Position numbers and translations under genes: made by a program. Below the pieces are notes generated by a model, which made no database searches, was not told the DNA's origin, and saw only the letters and a list, made by a program, of their open reading frames with translations. Positions 9,557-20,410 of a stretch of DNA of 64,000 bases are shown here, piece after piece. The stretch's first letter is position 1. Each line of letters opens with the position of its first letter. Source of the DNA: Unio delphinus (lineage: Eukaryota > Mollusca > Bivalvia > Unionida > Unionidae); the NCBI GenBank assembly GCA_029339505.1, contig JAQISU010000081.1, positions 13,365,001 through 13,429,000 on the forward strand. The letters run 5' to 3'.

Positions 9557-9921
9557 CCATCAATGCCCTTCTATACAGCTTCAGCGACAACAGTGATCCT
9601 TCACCCACTTTTTCTCTGCAAGATTTACAAAAGCAACCCTTGTGGGTGTGGTGTGGAGAACGTGTCCCTAAAACGCAAATCGTCTTTTTCTGTAAAATAT
9701 TTGTGGTGTATTGTGTCATCGGTGCAGCCATTGCTAATTTGAGTTTGCAACAAGGAGACAAACAATTGTGGACCATTTTACTCAGCAGTTGCATCGGTTA
9801 TCTTCTTCCCAATCCTTCCCTGAAATACTCTTACAACGGGAACAACAGTAACAATATTGGAAGTCTTGCATCCAACGTTAGTCAATCTCCTAACAGTCAG
9901 CCTTCCACAATCCTCTTTTAG
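9553..9921 (+). CDS. Small two-segment membrane protein
   Basis: The frame overlaps the integrase stop by four bases. The first codon is GTG at 9553, possibly a mutated ATG, since no in-frame ATG precedes the conserved part. Residues about 44-65 (CKIFVVYCVIGAAIANL) and 73-87 (LWTILLSSCIGYLLP) are hydrophobic enough to span a membrane. The last 35 residues are Asn/Ser-rich. I recall similar proteins beside the integrase in related elements but no function. A frame starting at the ATG at 9563 is also open for a while and is less convincing. Confidence 0.5.
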   Translation: MTINALLYSFSDNSDPSPTFSLQDLQKQPLWVWCGERVPKTQIVFFCKIFVVYCVIGAAIANLSLQQGDKQLWTILLSSCIGYLLPNPSLKYSYNGNNSNNIGSLASNVSQSPNSQPSTILF

Positions 9922-9969
9922 ACACTCCTTTAACCTCAAGTGACTCCTCGGACAGAAGAACATTGGAAT

Positions 9970-10821
9970 TATGAACAACACTATTAACCAATTTTACTTA
10001 ACGTTACCCAGTGACAGTTCCATGAAGGTGTTTCCTAACAACACGTTGTGCTGTTATACGGCTATAAATTACCTCAAGCCATTCATTTGGATCAAGATGC
10101 TCATTGGGAAGTGGCTTTAGTGGAAATGATACACCCGACACAAATCAAAACACTTTTACAGTAGAAGTGCTTGACGAGCAATTGCAAAAAGCCTTAGACG
10201 AACGAGGCCACACTGTCCCACCGGACCCCAAAACTAATCGGTCCACCTATGTGTTCACCATTTCTGCAGGCTATTATTTTAGTGGTCAACATTTAGTGAC
10301 TACACTTGCTACCAGGTTCAATACTGTGTTTGGTAAAGCCATGGACACCCCCCCCCCCAAAAAAAAGTGTTACCTTTGAGTACCATAAAGTGGCTCGTCG
10401 CCTAATGATCAATTTTTTTGAGGATAAAATAATGGCCATTACCTTTTGTCCTGAATTTTATAATATTTTAGGTGGAGACACAAAGATACTGGAGAAGAAA
10501 AATGAAAAAATACAACCCATAACCACTAACTCGGATTTTGCGAAATATTTTCGATTCCCTGTAGAAATGAACCAAGGACTCAACTTGATGTTTTTGTACT
10601 CCGATGTGGTGGAGTACAACGTGGTAGGACACACCTCTGTACCGTTACTGAGTGTCATTCCTATCACGTTCGCCGCGAATTTGTATTATTTGCCTGTCAG
10701 TAAGTCGTGTTTTGACAGTGTTAACATCACTATAAAAGGAGATCTAGGACAAAATATTCCATTTACCAAAGGGAAAGTCACAGTGAAACTCCATTTTCAA
10801 AACCGATTCTCGAACAACTGA
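9970..10821 (+). pseudogene. Penton-like minor capsid protein, two frameshifts
   Basis: This would be the single-jelly-roll vertex protein of the capsid. The ATG at 9970 starts QFYLTLPSDSSMKVFPNNTL, the typical beginning of this protein in Mavericks/adintoviruses. A one-base shift near 10060 leads to a frame with LPQAIHLD and WEVALVEM. A further frame (10104-10379) carries the middle. A last frame runs to 10821 and ends with YYLPVSKSCFDSVNI and VTVKLHFQ, the usual C-terminus. One shift falls in a run of 11 C then 8 A at 10348-10366. The length of about 280 residues is normal. Confidence 0.75.
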
Positions 10822-10827
10822 AAAAGT

Positions 10828-11257
10828 GATGCATCCTGTGTACCAAGGAATCACTCGACAACGAGGACATAGTTTAGGAGATACATGTATGTTTAAATCA
10901 GCCTTTCGTTCCGTGGTCCCTGTTTTGAAACCGATGGTGACACGAGGATAGCACGCCTTGAAAGATGCCGCATTGACTCACGGCAAAGATGTTCTTCACA
11001 ATGTCCTCATTGACCAACAAAACCCCAAAGAAGCTTTTTAGAGAGCAGGCAAAAATGTCTTGCTTCAAACGGGTAAAGAGATTTTGGGTCGACGAGAAAG
11101 TCCTATAAATGCCCTGAACGGTACCGAGTCTGGCATTCCTGCTTCCCTTAGGACACAGCAAGGAAAAGGCAGAAAACGTCGACGAAGGCACCCTTTCAAA
11201 AGTCTCCGTACCTCTAAAGCTAGAAAGACGAAGAAAAAAGAACCGCTCGAGACTTAG
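10828..11257 (+). pseudogene. Basic core-like protein before the major capsid gene, two in-frame stops
   Basis: One frame from the ATG at 10831 to a stop at 11255 reads with two internal stops (near 10948 and 11038). The product has a Gly/Arg start, a middle of small amphipathic helices, and a Lys/Arg-rich tail with GKGRKRRRRHPFK and KARKTKKKE. The position just ahead of the major capsid gene and the basic tail match a conserved minor virion protein of Mavericks/adintoviruses. Role in capsid or core is inferred. Confidence 0.5.
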
Positions 11258-11303
11258 ACATTTTTGATTATTAAAAGTGAAACATAGAGACTGAGAGGAA
11301 TAA

Positions 11304-12635
11304 ATGATGCACCAAGAATCTTGTGCCTGTTCCAAGTCGGAACTGGATCTCTTTGCCATGCCACCCACGATGATGACCATGCAAAAAGCCCAATGGGTCG
11401 AATTTCATCCCGTCGCCTCTTTGACGGATTCAGTTCCCATCGAGTTTGAAATCAAAGGGCAACCCGAAGAATACATCGATCTAAACAATAGTTACTTGTA
11501 TTTGAAAGTAAAAGTGATTAGAACGGACAACACCAATCCATTTGCCGATGCCCGAGTAGCTCCCGTCAACAATTTCATGCATTCCTTGTTCAGCGATATG
11601 GATTTGTACATGAATAACAAACTGGTCAGCAGTAGCATGGATACTTACCCTTACCAAGCGTACCTCGAAAATCTCTTGACGTACGGAAAAGAAGCCAAGA
11701 ACACTCATTTGGATGCTTGCGTGGTATGGAAACCTGACACAGCAGGTGAGACTACGTTTAACGACACAGACTTGTCCGTAGCTGACGGTGCCAATCCCAA
11801 TCTTCACAATGTGGGTTTTAACGAGCGTCGAAAGATAATTCTGCAAGGACGTAGTTTAGAACTTTTCGATCGTTTGCATTTGGACATGTGGTTTCAAGAG
11901 AAGTATTTGCTGAACGGAGTAGATATTCGCTTGAGACTGAATCGTAGCAGTGCTGCTTTCCATTTGATGGCTCTTGCCAACGAATACAAAACCATTATCC
12001 AAGAAGCCAGGTTATACGTGCGTCGTGTGGAAGTGTTACCTAAAGTGGGAAATGATATCAGTCACACTATGAGCAGAACGACAGCCAAGTATCCGATACT
12101 ACGCGTGGAAGTAAAAACTTTTACCATTGCTGGTGGACTCCAATCTAAGATCGAAGATCATCTGTTCCAAGGACAGTTACCCAAACGTTTATTCATCGGT
12201 ATCATCAGCAATGCAACCCTCAACGGTGTCCACGATCAAAATCCTTTCCAGTTTAAGCACTACAAAGTATCCAAAATCGAAGTCAGTCACGATGGCAAAA
12301 ATTTGTGTACCCGACCCTTCGAACCCAACTTTGCCCAGAAGAATTACTTGAGGTCGTACGTGTCGCTGTACGAAGCCACAGGACAGTTAGGAAGCAACAC
12401 CAGTCACGGTATTTCCTACGACAATTATGCAGGAAGTTACACTTTGTGGGATTTTGATTTCACTCCAGACCAAAGCAGCGGCGAGGGACATTTCCACCCT
12501 ATAAAATCTGGGCAACTGCGTGTGGAACTTCAGTTTGCAGTGGCTCTTGAAGAAACGGTGAATGTCATTCTGTATGCCAAATTCGATAATACCATAGAAA
12601 TCAACAGTTTGAGAGAAGTCATTCTAGACTATTAA
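11304..12635 (+). CDS. Major capsid protein (hexon-like double jelly roll), intact
   Basis: This 443-codon frame has no stop or frameshift and is the best preserved gene of the provirus. It starts at the ATG pair at 11304/11307 and continues with CSKSELDLFAMPPT, a start shared by many invertebrate endogenous capsid genes. Motifs such as WVEFHPVASLTD, NNFMHSLFSDMDLYMNNKLV and LELFDRLHLDMWFQEKYLLNGVD support the assignment. The length fits the double-jelly-roll capsid proteins of Mavericks and adintoviruses, which form the trimeric hexon-like capsomers. Its survival while its neighbours decayed may be chance. Confidence 0.92.
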   Translation: MMHQESCACSKSELDLFAMPPTMMTMQKAQWVEFHPVASLTDSVPIEFEIKGQPEEYIDLNNSYLYLKVKVIRTDNTNPFADARVAPVNNFMHSLFSDMDLYMNNKLVSSSMDTYPYQAYLENLLTYGKEAKNTHLDACVVWKPDTAGETTFNDTDLSVADGANPNLHNVGFNERRKIILQGRSLELFDRLHLDMWFQEKYLLNGVDIRLRLNRSSAAFHLMALANEYKTIIQEARLYVRRVEVLPKVGNDISHTMSRTTAKYPILRVEVKTFTIAGGLQSKIEDHLFQGQLPKRLFIGIISNATLNGVHDQNPFQFKHYKVSKIEVSHDGKNLCTRPFEPNFAQKNYLRSYVSLYEATGQLGSNTSHGISYDNYAGSYTLWDFDFTPDQSSGEGHFHPIKSGQLRVELQFAVALEETVNVILYAKFDNTIEINSLREVILDY

Positions 12636-12640
12636 ACACT

Positions 12641-12801
12641 ATGGAAAACTCTTGTCCATCTTTGAATAGTGGAGAATCAATGAAAATGGAATGGGAGGTT
12701 ACAGAGAAAGCAAACCCCCAAGACCAAAAAGAAGAAGTAGTGATTATGCAGTCCAGATGGCCAGAACAGGAACAACATTTAGTCACGTGTTTCGCCAAAC
12801 T
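12641..12801 (+). pseudogene. 5' part of a conserved Cys-motif gene, cut by a retroelement
   Basis: An ATG five bases after the capsid stop opens a frame of about 53 codons (ENSCPSLNSGESMKMEW near the start) that ends in a stop at 12803 created by the inserted element. The frame is compatible with the second half starting at 14591, so both are read as one gene with a 1.8-kb insertion. Function unknown. Confidence 0.55.
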
Positions 12802-14589
12802 GTAAAGGGTCGTCTAGTAGGGGTGGGGTTCTTCCTATAGACTTTAACGAATTATGAGGAAGTTCCCCTGGTCCGTATTTAGAATGTTAAATTATTGACA
12901 ATATATTGGTAGCTACGAGCCCCCTGTCAGCAATGCCGACGGTTAAATTATAAAGAAATACAAAGATAGAATTCAAACAATAACAATTTAATGAAATGAT
13001 ACATTTAAAAGATATTAAATTAATCACTGTCTCTCTTGACCAAGTGAATGCCTAAATCATCATGTGGTTCCACAGTGTGAGTAAGATTTTCCCTTCTCCT
13101 TGTGAGTTACTCATCTATTTCTCTTTATTCTTCCTCTTGTCTTTCTCTCCTTCCTTCCCTCCTTTTATCTGTATCCCTCTTGACAGTCCCTCTACTTCCG
13201 TTTCCTTTCCTCTGTATACTCCCTCTTGTCTTTCTTACTTCCTGTTCCTCCCTTCTTCCGTCTGTCACTCAACGGTCACTCAAAGCTTCCTATTCCTTCT
13301 TCTTCCGTCTGTCACTCAACGGTCAGTCAAAGCTTCCTGATTGAAGTTTACAAGGCATTAGCATAGGGTCATAAAATCCTACCTCACACTAAATCAATAA
13401 ATCGAACCATCAGCTATCGCTGTACATTTTTGGTCGCGCATGCGCACACATCGAAATTCCACACACTTCCGCAGCTTACAAAATGGCGTAATAACACAAT
13501 CTCACAAATAATTCCAAACATCCATATACCGAGCCCTATCAGTATATACATACAAATACATCAAATATCATCGTGCTATAATATTACTACTACGATTATA
13601 TGTCTGTCTATATATTTATACACAATCACCCCTAAATCAACTATTCACATTCAACTTTTTACATTGCAACCAGTTAACTCAACAATGGCAAAATATACCA
13701 TTACGTAAACAAAGGTGCTGGTCTACCATAATATAACTACACAAAGAATTATAATATTTAATTCTTACAGCGGCTAGCAACCATACAATTCTTCACAAAT
13801 ATCACTCATCTTTTCAAAAGGCGTAAACGTAATAATTCACGAAATAATATGCACACATATAACTAACAAAGAAGAGCAACATAGTATCTCACAAAATAAG
13901 GTGTAACATAATAACATCATGAAATAAGATGCAGCGAATTAACATCATAATCAATTGTAAGCAAATGTACTAACTAGCATCACGAAAGAGATAAAATACT
14001 ACGATCATGATTAATTATTCATACTACGATGCTAGTAATATAAATATACATACGACAATCCTTCAATTAACTGCAGTCGTATCAAGCAGAAATCAAACAA
14101 TACATCACTGACCTGATTGAAGCTATCCCACTAGATTCCCAGAATCTGGCGCCAATTCACGACTGGCAATACGGAGCCGCTAACCTCTGAACACAATCAC
14201 TTATTTTTAGCGCACTGAATAAACTCTACCTACATCAGGTTATTATCTCAGGTTCAAATCAAGGGCCCGCACTCATCGCATTCTGATTGGATGGCTCTTG
14301 TCTCGGTCAGTCGTTCAAACTGTCAATCATCCAGCTGTTTGTCTGTAGGTCTAGAAATTGTTACAGTCTACCTAGGCGTCGGCCATCTACCTTTTGATGT
14401 GGTCATAAACTTCACACCTCCTTGATATGTTGTGAGGACGCACTCGCGTTTCCGTTCTCGGGCTAACCAAAGACCATCTTACGTAAGGGGATTAGCTAAC
14501 TTAGGTAACTGGTAACATCAAAACGTGGTCAGTCAGAATTACAATTTATACATGTACAAATTACAAGTGGGTCGGGGTAAATCGTGACA
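12802..14589 (-). mobile_element. LTR-type retroelement fragment inserted in a viral gene
   Basis: Read on the minus strand from 14589, the element starts TGTCACGATTTACCCCGAC, keeps about 430 bases of LTR-like sequence to a TTGGCGCC primer-binding-like site near 14160, and goes on into a long leader and a short gag-like start near 13110. The same order, with long stretches of near-identity, is found at 62648-64000 on the plus strand. The flanks AAACT (12797-12801) and ACACT (14587-14591) could be a 5-base target duplication with one mismatch. No pol gene and no second LTR are present. The 13270-13335 part holds a 44-base direct repeat and a long pyrimidine (plus strand) tract at 13095-13260. 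AT-rich apart from the LTR. Confidence 0.6.
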
Positions 14590-14590
14590 C

Positions 14591-14910
14591 TCTTGGAGAA
14601 TACAATGAGGGACATGATTAAAAAAGATTGTTATGGATGTCAAATCGATCATCCCAGTCAAATTCAATACGATAAATGTATGATGATGAGTCAAGAAGAA
14701 AAATTGGACGATTATCTGAACGAAGCTTGGAGTCTCATCTCAGAAGAAGCCGTGTTACTTCAGTGGTATAAAGACTTGTGTGATCATTCCTCTCCTCCAT
14801 TGTTTCCTCGAGAAATTGATCGCATCGAAGCTCTCTTGGCCAAGAGTAAGGAGACGAAGCAAACAAACAGTTACTTGACAGACCTTTTCAAGCAAAAAGT
14901 CTGGAATTGA
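14591..14910 (+). pseudogene. 3' part of the conserved Cys-motif gene
   Basis: The frame runs from the insertion junction to a stop at 14908; the first ATG inside is at 14605. It carries IKKDCYGCQIDHPSQIQYDKC near 14614-14676, a Cys-x2-Cys ... His-Pro-Ser-Gln ... Cys arrangement that I associate with a conserved uncharacterised Maverick/adintovirus protein, possibly zinc-binding. The rest is helical. It lies between the capsid and protease genes. The 5' portion is at 12641-12801. Confidence 0.55.
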
Positions 14911-14940
14911 TGACTTATCATCACCTGTGAAGAAAGAAAA

Positions 14941-15492
14941 ATGGATACCTGGAACTTTATTATCTTTTGAACCGTAGTTCGTACACTGCTTCTTGGAATC
15001 GTGTGTGCTAAAGATGAACTACCTCATCGCAAACCTCAAGAGAATCAAGCTTATGTCATCAACACAGATGACAGTCATCTTCCAGGAACTCACTGGGTAG
15101 CTGTCTACTTTCCTCAAGAGGGCTGTGTGGAGTATTTTGATTCGTATGGATTGCCTCCTTTGGAAGATGATATCATTGACTTTATGAGAAGAAATGCCCA
15201 GATGACACGATTCAATAATGTGAAATTACAAGGCACAGATTCTATGGTGTGTGGACAATATTGTGTCTATTTTCTACATCATCGCAGTCTTGGATATTCT
15301 TTAGAACATTTAGTAACTTCTTTTAATCGTCATTCGTCTCGAAACGATGACAAAGTAGATCGATGGTTTTGTGGCCATAATGGTTATCTGTTGTCTTTAG
15401 CTAGGAAACGTAGTGTACATCAATGGCCCAATGACTTCCAACAGTGGAAATCTCTATCTAATTCACAACGTTGTCAACCATATCAAAAATAA
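14941..15492 (+). pseudogene. Adenain-like cysteine protease, frameshifted at the front
   Basis: This protease would mature the virion proteins. The main frame (15001-15492) has the catalytic His in PGTHWVAVYF near 15088-15117, the acidic residue in EYFDSYG near 15130-15150, and the Gln and catalytic Cys in QGTDSMVCGQYCVYFLH near 15229-15279. These are the features of the adenovirus protease/Ulp1 fold. The likely N-terminal part (LELYYLLNRSSYTASW, about 14949-14998) is in another frame, and a shift lies in a short GT run near 15000-15006. Length and order fit Maverick/adintovirus proteases. Confidence 0.85.
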
Positions 15493-15907
15493 TCTATTGG
15501 TGTTATTGAAGAAAAAAAAAATTTGTTATTTGAAAAAAATATTGGTGAATTAAAAATGTTTGTTAGTTGATAAAAGTTATGTTTTGTGAGTTGTTTGTTA
15601 TTTGAAAAAAAAGTTGTGTTTTGAAACCAATGCGTCTGTCGTTTGTTTTACATTTTTATTAATATAGATGCTCTTTGACTTCTTTCTATCCATCACATCA
15701 AACTATTCAAATGTTTCCACCCCTAAACCGTAGAGGGGTGTTTTCTATCGTGTCCGCGCTTGAGCCATAAAAAGCAGGGGTAGTCTCCAGTCTAGCCATC
15801 CATTGTTTGACTCATCCTCCTACGAAGATGTGCTCAAGACTAGCTAAGCAGAACGAAGCTTACGTCACTCTGCATCGTATCTGATGCCAAAGCCTGAAGC
15901 GATAGAG
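15493..15907 (+). promoter_or_regulatory. AT-rich spacer with hairpin and TATA-like box
   Basis: No gene is seen in these 400 bases. A 7-bp stem with a 9-base loop lies at 15718-15740 (CACCCCT / AGGGGTG). A CATAAAAAG box follows at 15766-15774, about 140 bases ahead of the coiled-coil gene, in line with the one-box-per-gene pattern of the provirus. Confidence 0.35.
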
Positions 15908-16491
15908 AATGTTAGAATGCTACAAGTAACGGAAGATCTCATAGAAAAACTCTTCAGAGAGGAAATTCAAAAAGACAAAGAAGAATGGACTGAGAAGTAT
16001 AGACTTCAGAAGCAGCAGAGAGAGCAAAAAGACTGAAAATAGCCAGGGAGCTCTTAGAAGGAATGCTAGAAGAAGAAGCCGAAAAGTTACGAGGCTGCAT
16101 TAACCCACCCTATGTTAGAGTGGGGACATTGAAGCAAGTAATAGATATTGTCGAAAACGTCAAGTGCTTTTTGGATAATATCTTGACAGAGTGCCTCCAT
16201 GTCCAAAATGGTTTGGACCAACTAAAGAAAGAAGAACTGATGAGAAAGGAGCTATTAGAAGAAGTGAAGAAGATAAAAGATAACTGGAGTAAGGAGAGAA
16301 AGAAGAGAAAGGACAATGAAAACAAAAAAAAAGAGAGAGAGGAATTTGAAAGATTAAATAACAATTGGATAAAGATACAAGAGAAGTTTAGAGCTATGGG
16401 ACATCCTGACTGGATTATCGAGAACGAAAAGAAGAAGAAAACGGGAATCATTGGTAAAATCAAAAGGTGGTGGAACAACAGTAAAAAATAA
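15908..16491 (+). pseudogene. Coiled-coil protein, frameshifted
   Basis: A frame from the ATG at about 15917 (LQVTEDLIEKLFREEIQ) stops at 16034; a second frame is open from about 15990 and continues to 16491. Together they give a protein dominated by Lys/Glu heptad-like stretches (residues EEVKKIKDNWSKERKKRKD and following), ending in an amphipathic basic tail with KIKRWW. It is the last plus-strand gene of the provirus block. I recognise no family. The composition is richer in A than the capsid gene, so it could be a later acquisition or simply lysine-rich. Confidence 0.4.
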
Positions 16492-16499
16492 AAGAAGAA

Positions 16500-16745
16500 G
16501 TACCCAAAGGCCCTTTTCAGGGCCATTCATATGCCTCGAAAAGATATTAGCTTTCTTTGACTCTATTTTCCCCTTGTCGCTATACAGTCCCACCATGTTC
16601 AATTTCCCTTGTCGCCAGAAGGTCCCAAATAATATTCCCATGTTCAATTTCCCTTTGCCCCATATCGTCCCACGACCTTTTGCCCCATATCGTCCCAAGC
16701 CCTTTTTGACTGGGATTTCCATAGGCCCCTTATCGTCCCATATTA
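16500..16745. repeat. Degenerate tandem repeat with GGGACGATATGGGGC motif (minus strand)
   Basis: On the minus strand the unit GGGACGATATGGGGCAAA recurs near 16655-16700 and in weaker forms (GGGACGATAAGGGG near 16730; a GGGAAATTGAACATGG pair near 16595 and 16640). The stretch separates the last provirus gene from a reverse transcriptase relic. It may mark the right edge of the provirus or belong to the host. Confidence 0.4.
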
Positions 16746-18110
16746 CTACTGCCGTGGAAGAATCTCTTAGGCAGCCGGTGGTCTGGTATGCGTACAATAT
16801 GTCACCCCCAGCATAGCTGGCACTGCTCAGGATGGTGTGGATGCTAGGGATACTTGCTTGGGCGAGTACCTCGGTGTCTAGAACCTTCTCCTGCCACTTG
16901 ATGTTGATGATTTGCCTGAGACTTGCAGTGTAAAAGTGGTCAGCTACCTGGCGTAGCGTTGGTACACCGTCCACGTTTCGCATGCATACAGTAGTGTGAG
17001 GATCACTACTGCCCTGTCGACCTTTAGTTTGGTCTGGATGCTGATGCCTTTTCTATTCCAGACGTTGGCATACAATCTGACGAAAGTTGCGCTGGCTCTG
17101 GCAGTGCGAAAGTTCACCTCGTCGTCAATAGTTATGCTCTGTGACATTGTGCTGCCAAGGGAGGTGAAGCGCAGTACTACGTTGTGTTTTTGGCTGTTGA
17201 CGGTGATGTCGGACTCAAGATAAGGCTTTCCAGGGGACGTCTGATGCAGGACTTCAGTCTTCTTGGTAGTTATGGTGAGACTAAAGCTTGTGCAGTAGCT
17301 GGATAACTTGTCAATGCTGCATTGCAGGTCGACTTCTGAGCCAGTATTGAGGGCGTAGTCATCAGCAAATAAGAAATCCCTGATGGTTTCTGTCATGACC
17401 TTTTGTTTTCGCGTGAAGCCTCCTGGGATTGAATAGTTTTCCAACTGTACGGTACCTGATGCCGACTCCAACCTCTCCGTCTTTGAAAGCATTAGTCAGC
17501 ATGGCAAAGAACAATAGACTGAACAGTGTCGGTGCCAGAACATAACCCTACTTAATGCCATTGGTTACTGGGAATGGCTCAGATGTCTCTCCATTGTCCA
17601 TGACATGTAGCTGCATGCCATCGTGGTAATGCTGCACCTAGAATATACATTTTTCTGGGCATCCGTACTTGACCATTACCTTCCACGAACCTTCTCTGTT
17701 GACAGTATCAAAGGTATTTGTCAAGTCAACGTAGATGGAGAAAAGGTTGGTGTTTTGCTCTTGGCTTTTCTCTTGGCGCTGCTACGCAGCAAACACCACG
17801 TCAATGCTCCCACATTCTTCTCGGAATCCACAGTGGCTTTCTGGCATTAGTCCCTGGTCAAGGTGTGTATTGAGGCGTTTCAGTGGGATTCTTGCGAGTA
17901 TCTTGCCTGCAATTGATAGTAAGGATATACCTCGCTGGTTGTCGCAGGCCTGGCGGTTCCCTTTGCGCTTATACCGGTGGATTATGGAAGCGTCTTTGAA
18001 TTACTGGGGGATCGTCTCTTGCTGACACATCATTAAAAACAGCTGGAGGAGCCTTTCTATCAGGGTTGTCCTTGTAAACTTAAACTTGTAGTCAACGTAC
18101 TCATAAATCA
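16746..18110 (-). mobile_element. Non-LTR reverse transcriptase relic
   Basis: Read on the minus strand, the region encodes a LINE reverse transcriptase in pieces: KRKGNRQACDNQRGISLLS near 17950-18000, a CGFREECGSIDVVFAA segment near 17780-17830, YVDLTNTFDTVNREGSWK near 17690-17740, the catalytic FLFADDYALNT near 17345-17380, and a C-terminal LRQIINIKWQEKVLDTEVL near 16860-16925. Several stops and frameshifts break it (for example near 17550 and 17780). The 5' part and endonuclease are missing. The family is not certain; the order of motifs is that of animal LINEs lacking RNase H. Confidence 0.8.
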
Positions 18111-19849
18111 TATGCTATACATACATAGGGGAAGCACAATGATGGGTAGTCAAGTGGTGGCGTATGAGCTGTAAAACAAATATTGGCAACCAGCCTAGAG
18201 GTTAAGGAGGGTGGGGGTGGATTTATTGGACTCGTATCTTAAGGTCTCACTGGATAGTTTCGTATTTTGACACCTCCTCTCTAACATTTAAGGTAGAAGG
18301 CATGATCCTCATTATCACCATCCTAGCATTTTCCATTTCACACATAAGCTAAATCTGTAATGTCGTTTTGATTTACTTTGATTTAAGCTTGGAAACTGGT
18401 TGACTTGTTGGTGACTGCCTGTCGCAGTTAGACTAGCACAGGAGATCAAATGCGTAATTCAGGCTTCACATGAGCCGCGGACTTGGCTCGCGTATTTACT
18501 CGTGTCGGCTACAGAGGTAAATATCTAAAATATAGATGGTTGAGGGGTGATGAAAAGTATGATGTTTTGTTACAGTACTAGTGAACTTTATATATAAAGC
18601 ACATACTGATTCTTTTAGATCTCTTGTCACAGGAAAATATTAAATATACCCTCTTTCTGTAAAAAATGAATGTAAAAAAAGAGGGGGTGGGGGCAGTCTT
18701 GATTCAGTATAAAAGCCACTAGTCGGTTTAGGAATTAACTTTAATTTCTCAGTCAGAATCTTACAAGCATCATTTGAACAAAAATCATTAGTTAATGTTT
18801 ATTTGTGTCTTAAATGAAATAGTATTATCATTTTTCTGCTATAGGTAATTGGGGGACAAACATTTGCCAAAATAACTGTCTAGTGAGACCTTAAAAGAAC
18901 TATAATGCTCCGAATGATCACGCAACCACTCGGAACTTCTCCAGTGTTTTCCTTTACAAAGTGTTGTCCTATCGTAAATGGAATCTAAGGTCCTAGCGGC
19001 TATCTTCATTAGTGAAAACAGGCAACACACTTTAGTGATTTTTAATGCAACGGAACACAACTGGAATTGATAGGTAGAGAAATATTGCTAAAAACAGAAT
19101 TGCTGGCTTGGGTTTAGGGGTGGATTTGGTTGGTTGGTTATACACTTTTAGCTTTGCCAGGCGAATAGTATACATTATGTCTTAATGCGTTTGCCAAAAT
19201 ATTAGACCAACAAATTGTTCTGCACCTCTTCTTTCTTTTTCTTTTTTTTTTTTGAAAGGCGGCAAGTAAAAAAAAAGGTGGAAAACATTTTTGTTGGTCT
19301 ACTACTCACAAGTAACATGTCAATTGTACTTGAAGGAGTTTGTATTTCGATAGTGTTAACGTTTTTTTTTTCACCCCTGAATTATGCCCATTGGGGAAAA
19401 AAGAAGAACCTTTTAATGTCAAGCTCATGTATCATATATGTGTGTCTCTAGTATAGTGCTGCATCATCCAAAAACGATTTCAGAGATAAAATTTCCGTTT
19501 TCTACAAGATGTCACATAAGGCATGAGTGTCGTCTGTTTGAGATTCACCCTTTGTAGTGAAAACTGCCTTTTTATGATGCGAGCCAAAATAAAATCATCC
19601 TCAGCCTCTAACAGTAGACCAACAAGTTTTCTCCTTTTTTCTGACATGTCTGCCTAGGAAGAAACATAAATTTGTTGTATATTAAGAACTTGTTATGAAC
19701 ACAACATCAACTTATTCTGCCACTACTGGTACACTATAAAAAAAATATGGGTAACCATTAGCTACCAAACTGATCTGGCCAAAGTGTTGCTGTGCTGTGA
19801 AGATGCAAACACAACTGTGCATGTAGACACTGATGATTAAAGGAAGAAA
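18111..19849. other. No gene recognised
   Basis: AT-rich DNA with short chance frames only. A T-rich run lies near 19227-19253 and a poly-T near 19363. Confidence 0.5.
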
Positions 19850-20410
19850 TAAAATCCAAGTTTCCTCTGATCCTTGCCACCCCATTTTTGATATTTGGAA
19901 ATTTATTTTGGGATGTAGGGTCAGAACCCGTTGCCTACTGAAAAAGTAGGAATTGGCTGATAATATTTGCTGTTGGCATAGGGTAATCTGGTAGCTACTA
20001 CTACTACTGGTCTAGCAAACTTAAAGGTCCTTACACTGAGCCATTCCTATGTTAAATCAATAGGAAGATCATTTATTGTCTCAAGAATTTTAAGTACAAC
20101 ACCAGTTTTGTCTTTCATCCACTGTCAAACAAGATGGAAAAACTGAAAATTCAATGCCTATTAAATTTAACATGGTTCACTCCATTTTGCATTGTTAGTC
20201 ACATAACTGCACTAATCTCGCAGACATTGTACATCACAGGTCAAATAGTTGCATGATAACAACAAAATCATGTTGACATGTTTCATTGGGATCAATCTGG
20301 CTTTATCCATGATGCTACCGTATCAGCAAATTTCTGGCTGGTGTCATCTCAATAAATATGTTGAAAATTATGTTCTTTTATATTATTATACACATTACCT
20401 GACTTTCATT
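19850..20410 (+). repeat. Dispersed repeat, copy 1 of an inverted pair
   Basis: Several blocks of this stretch match the reverse complement of 29735-30020: CACCCCATTTTTGAT near 19879, a block containing ACATCACAGGTCAAA near 20231, and TCATCTCAATAAATA near 20344. Copy 2 lacks much of the middle. No coding potential is seen, and the family is unknown. Confidence 0.45.

Noticed and set aside
13062..13344. Ser/Leu/Pro-rich plus-strand frames
   Set aside because: They come from the pyrimidine tract and direct repeat of the retroelement leader, whose other copy has no such protein.
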